From Promethearchaeota archaeon (GTDB lineage Archaea > Asgardarchaeota > Lokiarchaeia > Sigyniarchaeales > SOKP01): a DNA stretch of 5,695 nt. Of the stretch, positions 4,288-5,695 are shown piece after piece. The notes beneath the pieces were generated by a model. It had not been told where the DNA came from. It made no database searches and saw only the letters and a program-made list of their open reading frames with translations. The DNA lies in assembly GCA_030615235.1 (NCBI GenBank), contig JAUWZR010000171.1, positions 1 through 5,695 of the forward strand, written 5' to 3'. The position numbers and the translations under genes were made by a program. Numbering within the stretch: the first letter of the stretch is position 1; the number at the start of each line of letters is the position of its first letter.

Positions 4288-5229
4288 ATGTTAATATCAA
4301 AGCGTAATTTCAAAACTGTAGTAGGCAACACCGATCTTGAACTCGAGGCAAAAACTGGTCAGGGTCTTGTTATAAAAAATATTATGATCTTCGACCCAAC
4401 CCTTAATTATATCACAGTCTCTATTTCTAAGACTACTGTTGGTTACTTCCGCGTTGGTGGTGGTCTTGGTTCTCACTTATCTTTTCATGTTGGTTCTTTC
4501 AAGGCAGCTTATCCTTTTGTTTACTTTGGCCATGTAAATCAGAAAACCATTCTTTCTTTTTTGTGTGATCTTGGCTTATTTACCGGTTACCCTGTTGCAA
4601 GTGGAGAAATATTTTTAATAACAGGAGCCAAGAAGGATACTTCTATTCAATGTGTTGAGTATGAAATTTGGGAAGAAGCCGATATCTCTCCTGAAATGGA
4701 AAATGGCTCCAAATCTACTTCCTATTTATATATTAACTATGGTCATACCGGGGCTAGTGTAAGTACTCCTTCTGATGTTGTTCTTGATACCACCAGCAAT
4801 CCTGCAGAATTTCCTGATTTTCCTTTTGCTAAAATTGTTCCTGCCAATCGCAATATTGAACTTCATGGTATTCTTGCTTCTGATGTTAATTATAAATCCA
4901 GTGGTTCTAATTATCTTTACACCCAATTTTTAAAATTCTTGCAGGGTAAAACTTTCCTTTTTGATGAAGATAAACAGGGTCTTTTATACTCAGCCCCTTA
5001 CACTGCTGGTCTTATAGGTGCTCATTTTGTGGCACTAGGTAGTTCAGTTGGAGGTAATTATTCAGAGATAGATTTAAAAAACCCTTTCATTTTTAATCCT
5101 CCATTAGTTTTCCCACAGGGTCAGGAATTAACTATTTCATGGAAATTCAAAAAAGAAGGAACTGGGGGTACTATTACTACTGAATTTCAGGAAGTTGGTT
5201 TAATTTTAAAAATGATTCCAATTATTTGA
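4288..5229 (+). CDS. Beta-rich two-domain 313-aa protein, candidate major capsid protein
   Basis: ATG 4288 has AGGAG 9 nt upstream. The protein has alternating beta-type patterns, many Gly, Ser, Thr and aromatic residues, few charged helices, and no signal peptide. It appears to consist of two halves, about 1-137 and 143-313. Each half has near its end a P-x(0-1)-V-x2-G-E/Q-like turn leading into a strand (F-T-G-Y-P-V-A-S-G-E-I at 98-108; F-N-P-P-L-V-F-P-Q-G-Q-E-L at 269-281), then a final strand (120-130; 301-310). That suggests duplicated beta-barrels. Double jelly-roll capsid proteins of tailless phages are of similar size (about 270-350 aa). A receptor-binding or tail protein is the alternative, but no tail genes are visible. 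No homologue is recognised with confidence. Confidence 0.75.
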   Translation: MLISKRNFKTVVGNTDLELEAKTGQGLVIKNIMIFDPTLNYITVSISKTTVGYFRVGGGLGSHLSFHVGSFKAAYPFVYFGHVNQKTILSFLCDLGLFTGYPVASGEIFLITGAKKDTSIQCVEYEIWEEADISPEMENGSKSTSYLYINYGHTGASVSTPSDVVLDTTSNPAEFPDFPFAKIVPANRNIELHGILASDVNYKSSGSNYLYTQFLKFLQGKTFLFDEDKQGLLYSAPYTAGLIGAHFVALGSSVGGNYSEIDLKNPFIFNPPLVFPQGQELTISWKFKKEGTGGTITTEFQEVGLILKMIPII

Positions 5230-5261
5230 TTTTTATTTTTCATCAATATGAGGTTTTTATT

Positions 5262-5426
5262 ATGGGTATTGTTCAACATCTTTTAAAAGCCATATCTCCT
5301 GCTTTACGTGAGATGATTGTTAAATATGCTCAGGAATTGAAAGTATATGCTCAATCAACAGAAAATCCTGTTGACGATATTGCTGTTTATCTATTATTTT
5401 TACTTTTAGGACTTCCCTGGAATTAG
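5262..5426 (+). CDS. 54-aa protein with amphipathic helix and hydrophobic end
   Basis: ATG 5262 is chosen because GAGG (5250-5253) lies 8 nt upstream; the in-frame ATG at 5226 has no such site and overlaps the previous gene. Residues 1-33 look like a helix with a polar face. A turn E-N-P-V-D-D-I (34-40) and a hydrophobic stretch (40-51, L-L-F-L-L-L-G-L) end in P-W-N. The hydrophobic part is short for a full membrane span, but peripheral membrane insertion is plausible. Placed between two beta-rich structural candidates, it could be a small virion membrane or vertex protein; a holin is less likely at this size with a single short segment. Function unknown. Confidence 0.7.
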   Translation: MGIVQHLLKAISPALREMIVKYAQELKVYAQSTENPVDDIAVYLLFLLLGLPWN

Positions 5427-5448
5427 TTTTTTTAACTGAGGTTTACTT

Positions 5449-5695
5449 ATGTTTTACAAATTATTTCGCGTTACCGGTCTTGCCAATCAGACTGTTTTTG
5501 ACGATGGACTTGTTTCTACTGTTGATGAACCCAAAAGAATCAGGGCTATTATTATAAATGTCAGTACTTATAATAATAACACCATTGAAGGCTGGTTTGA
5601 GACTAACAGAATTCTTGAAATTCCTGATGATTGTTGCAGCACTATTGATTTCACCAACACTGCTACTTATTATCGTCCAACTAACAAAATTTTCA
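5449..5695 (+). CDS. Beta-rich structural-type protein, truncated by window end
   Basis: ATG 5449 has GAGG (5438-5441) 7 nt upstream, and the frame is open to the last base, giving 82 residues so far. The sequence shows alternating beta patterns: R-I-R-A-I-I-I-N-V-S (30-39), then T-I-E-G-W-F-E (45-51), R-I-L-E-I-P-D (54-60), and many Asn and Thr. It superficially resembles the opening of the 313-aa protein (an early V-I-K-N-I-M-I strand after a short N-terminal arm), so a second, possibly single-barrel, capsid or spike protein is inferred. The missing C-terminal part prevents a firm call. Confidence 0.75.
   Translation, partial: MFYKLFRVTGLANQTVFDDGLVSTVDEPKRIRAIIINVSTYNNNTIEGWFETNRILEIPDDCCSTIDFTNTATYYRPTNKIF

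Noticed and set aside
4726..4926. Reverse-strand ORF inside the 313-aa gene
   Set aside because: Shadow frame with no ribosome site and no recognisable motif.
1..5695. CRISPR array, rRNA or insertion-sequence ends
   Set aside because: No regularly spaced long repeats, no conserved RNA segments, no transposase and no terminal inverted repeats were seen.

Overview
The window looks like part of a small mobile genome, most likely a bacteriophage or phage-like plasmid of a low-GC bacterium. The DNA is AT-rich, all convincing genes are on the + strand, most carry Shine-Dalgarno sites 5-11 nt before ATG, and two sites look like sigma70 promoters, so a bacterial host is favoured over an archaeal one. 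The host group cannot be named from this sequence. No terminase, portal, tail, lysis or packaging-ATPase gene is seen here, and the last gene runs off the right edge.

Left module (about 50-3515), probably early and maintenance genes. A promoter at 52-80 leads into a tight run of mini-genes, most of them rich in cysteine: a four-Cys protein (118-321), a zinc-ribbon gene apparently split by a frameshift at an A11 tract (338-576), another CxxC protein (573-770), a lysine-rich peptide (774-932), a GC-rich hairpin-dense island (937-1030), and a CxxC/YCxxC protein (1060-1212). Then come a short tyrosine recombinase (1214-1798), one more Cys/His mini-protein (1800-1967), a winged-helix replication initiator-like protein with in-gene direct repeats (1984-2688), and a ParB-like protein with an added C-terminal zinc ribbon (2700-3515).

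Boundary (3516-3802). A 287-bp gap holds a tract almost free of G, a second promoter whose boxes match the first at identical spacing, and a transcribed leader with two hairpins.

Right module (3803-5695), probably late or structural genes. It holds a basic helical 138-aa protein, a beta-rich 313-aa protein with two similar halves (capsid candidate), a 54-aa protein with a hydrophobic end, and the start of another beta-rich protein. Each has a clear SD site and they form one operon-like series. The absence of tail-type genes, together with a two-domain beta protein, raises the possibility of a tailless, jelly-roll-capsid virus, but this rests on sequence texture and not on recognised homology.

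The inferred logic is: the recombinase for integration or resolution, the winged-helix protein for replication initiation, the ParB-like protein for segregation or regulation, the zinc mini-proteins for host takeover or regulation, and the right module for particle formation. The most notable single observation is the A11 tract, where a -1 shift joins two zinc ribbons with identical cysteine spacing.
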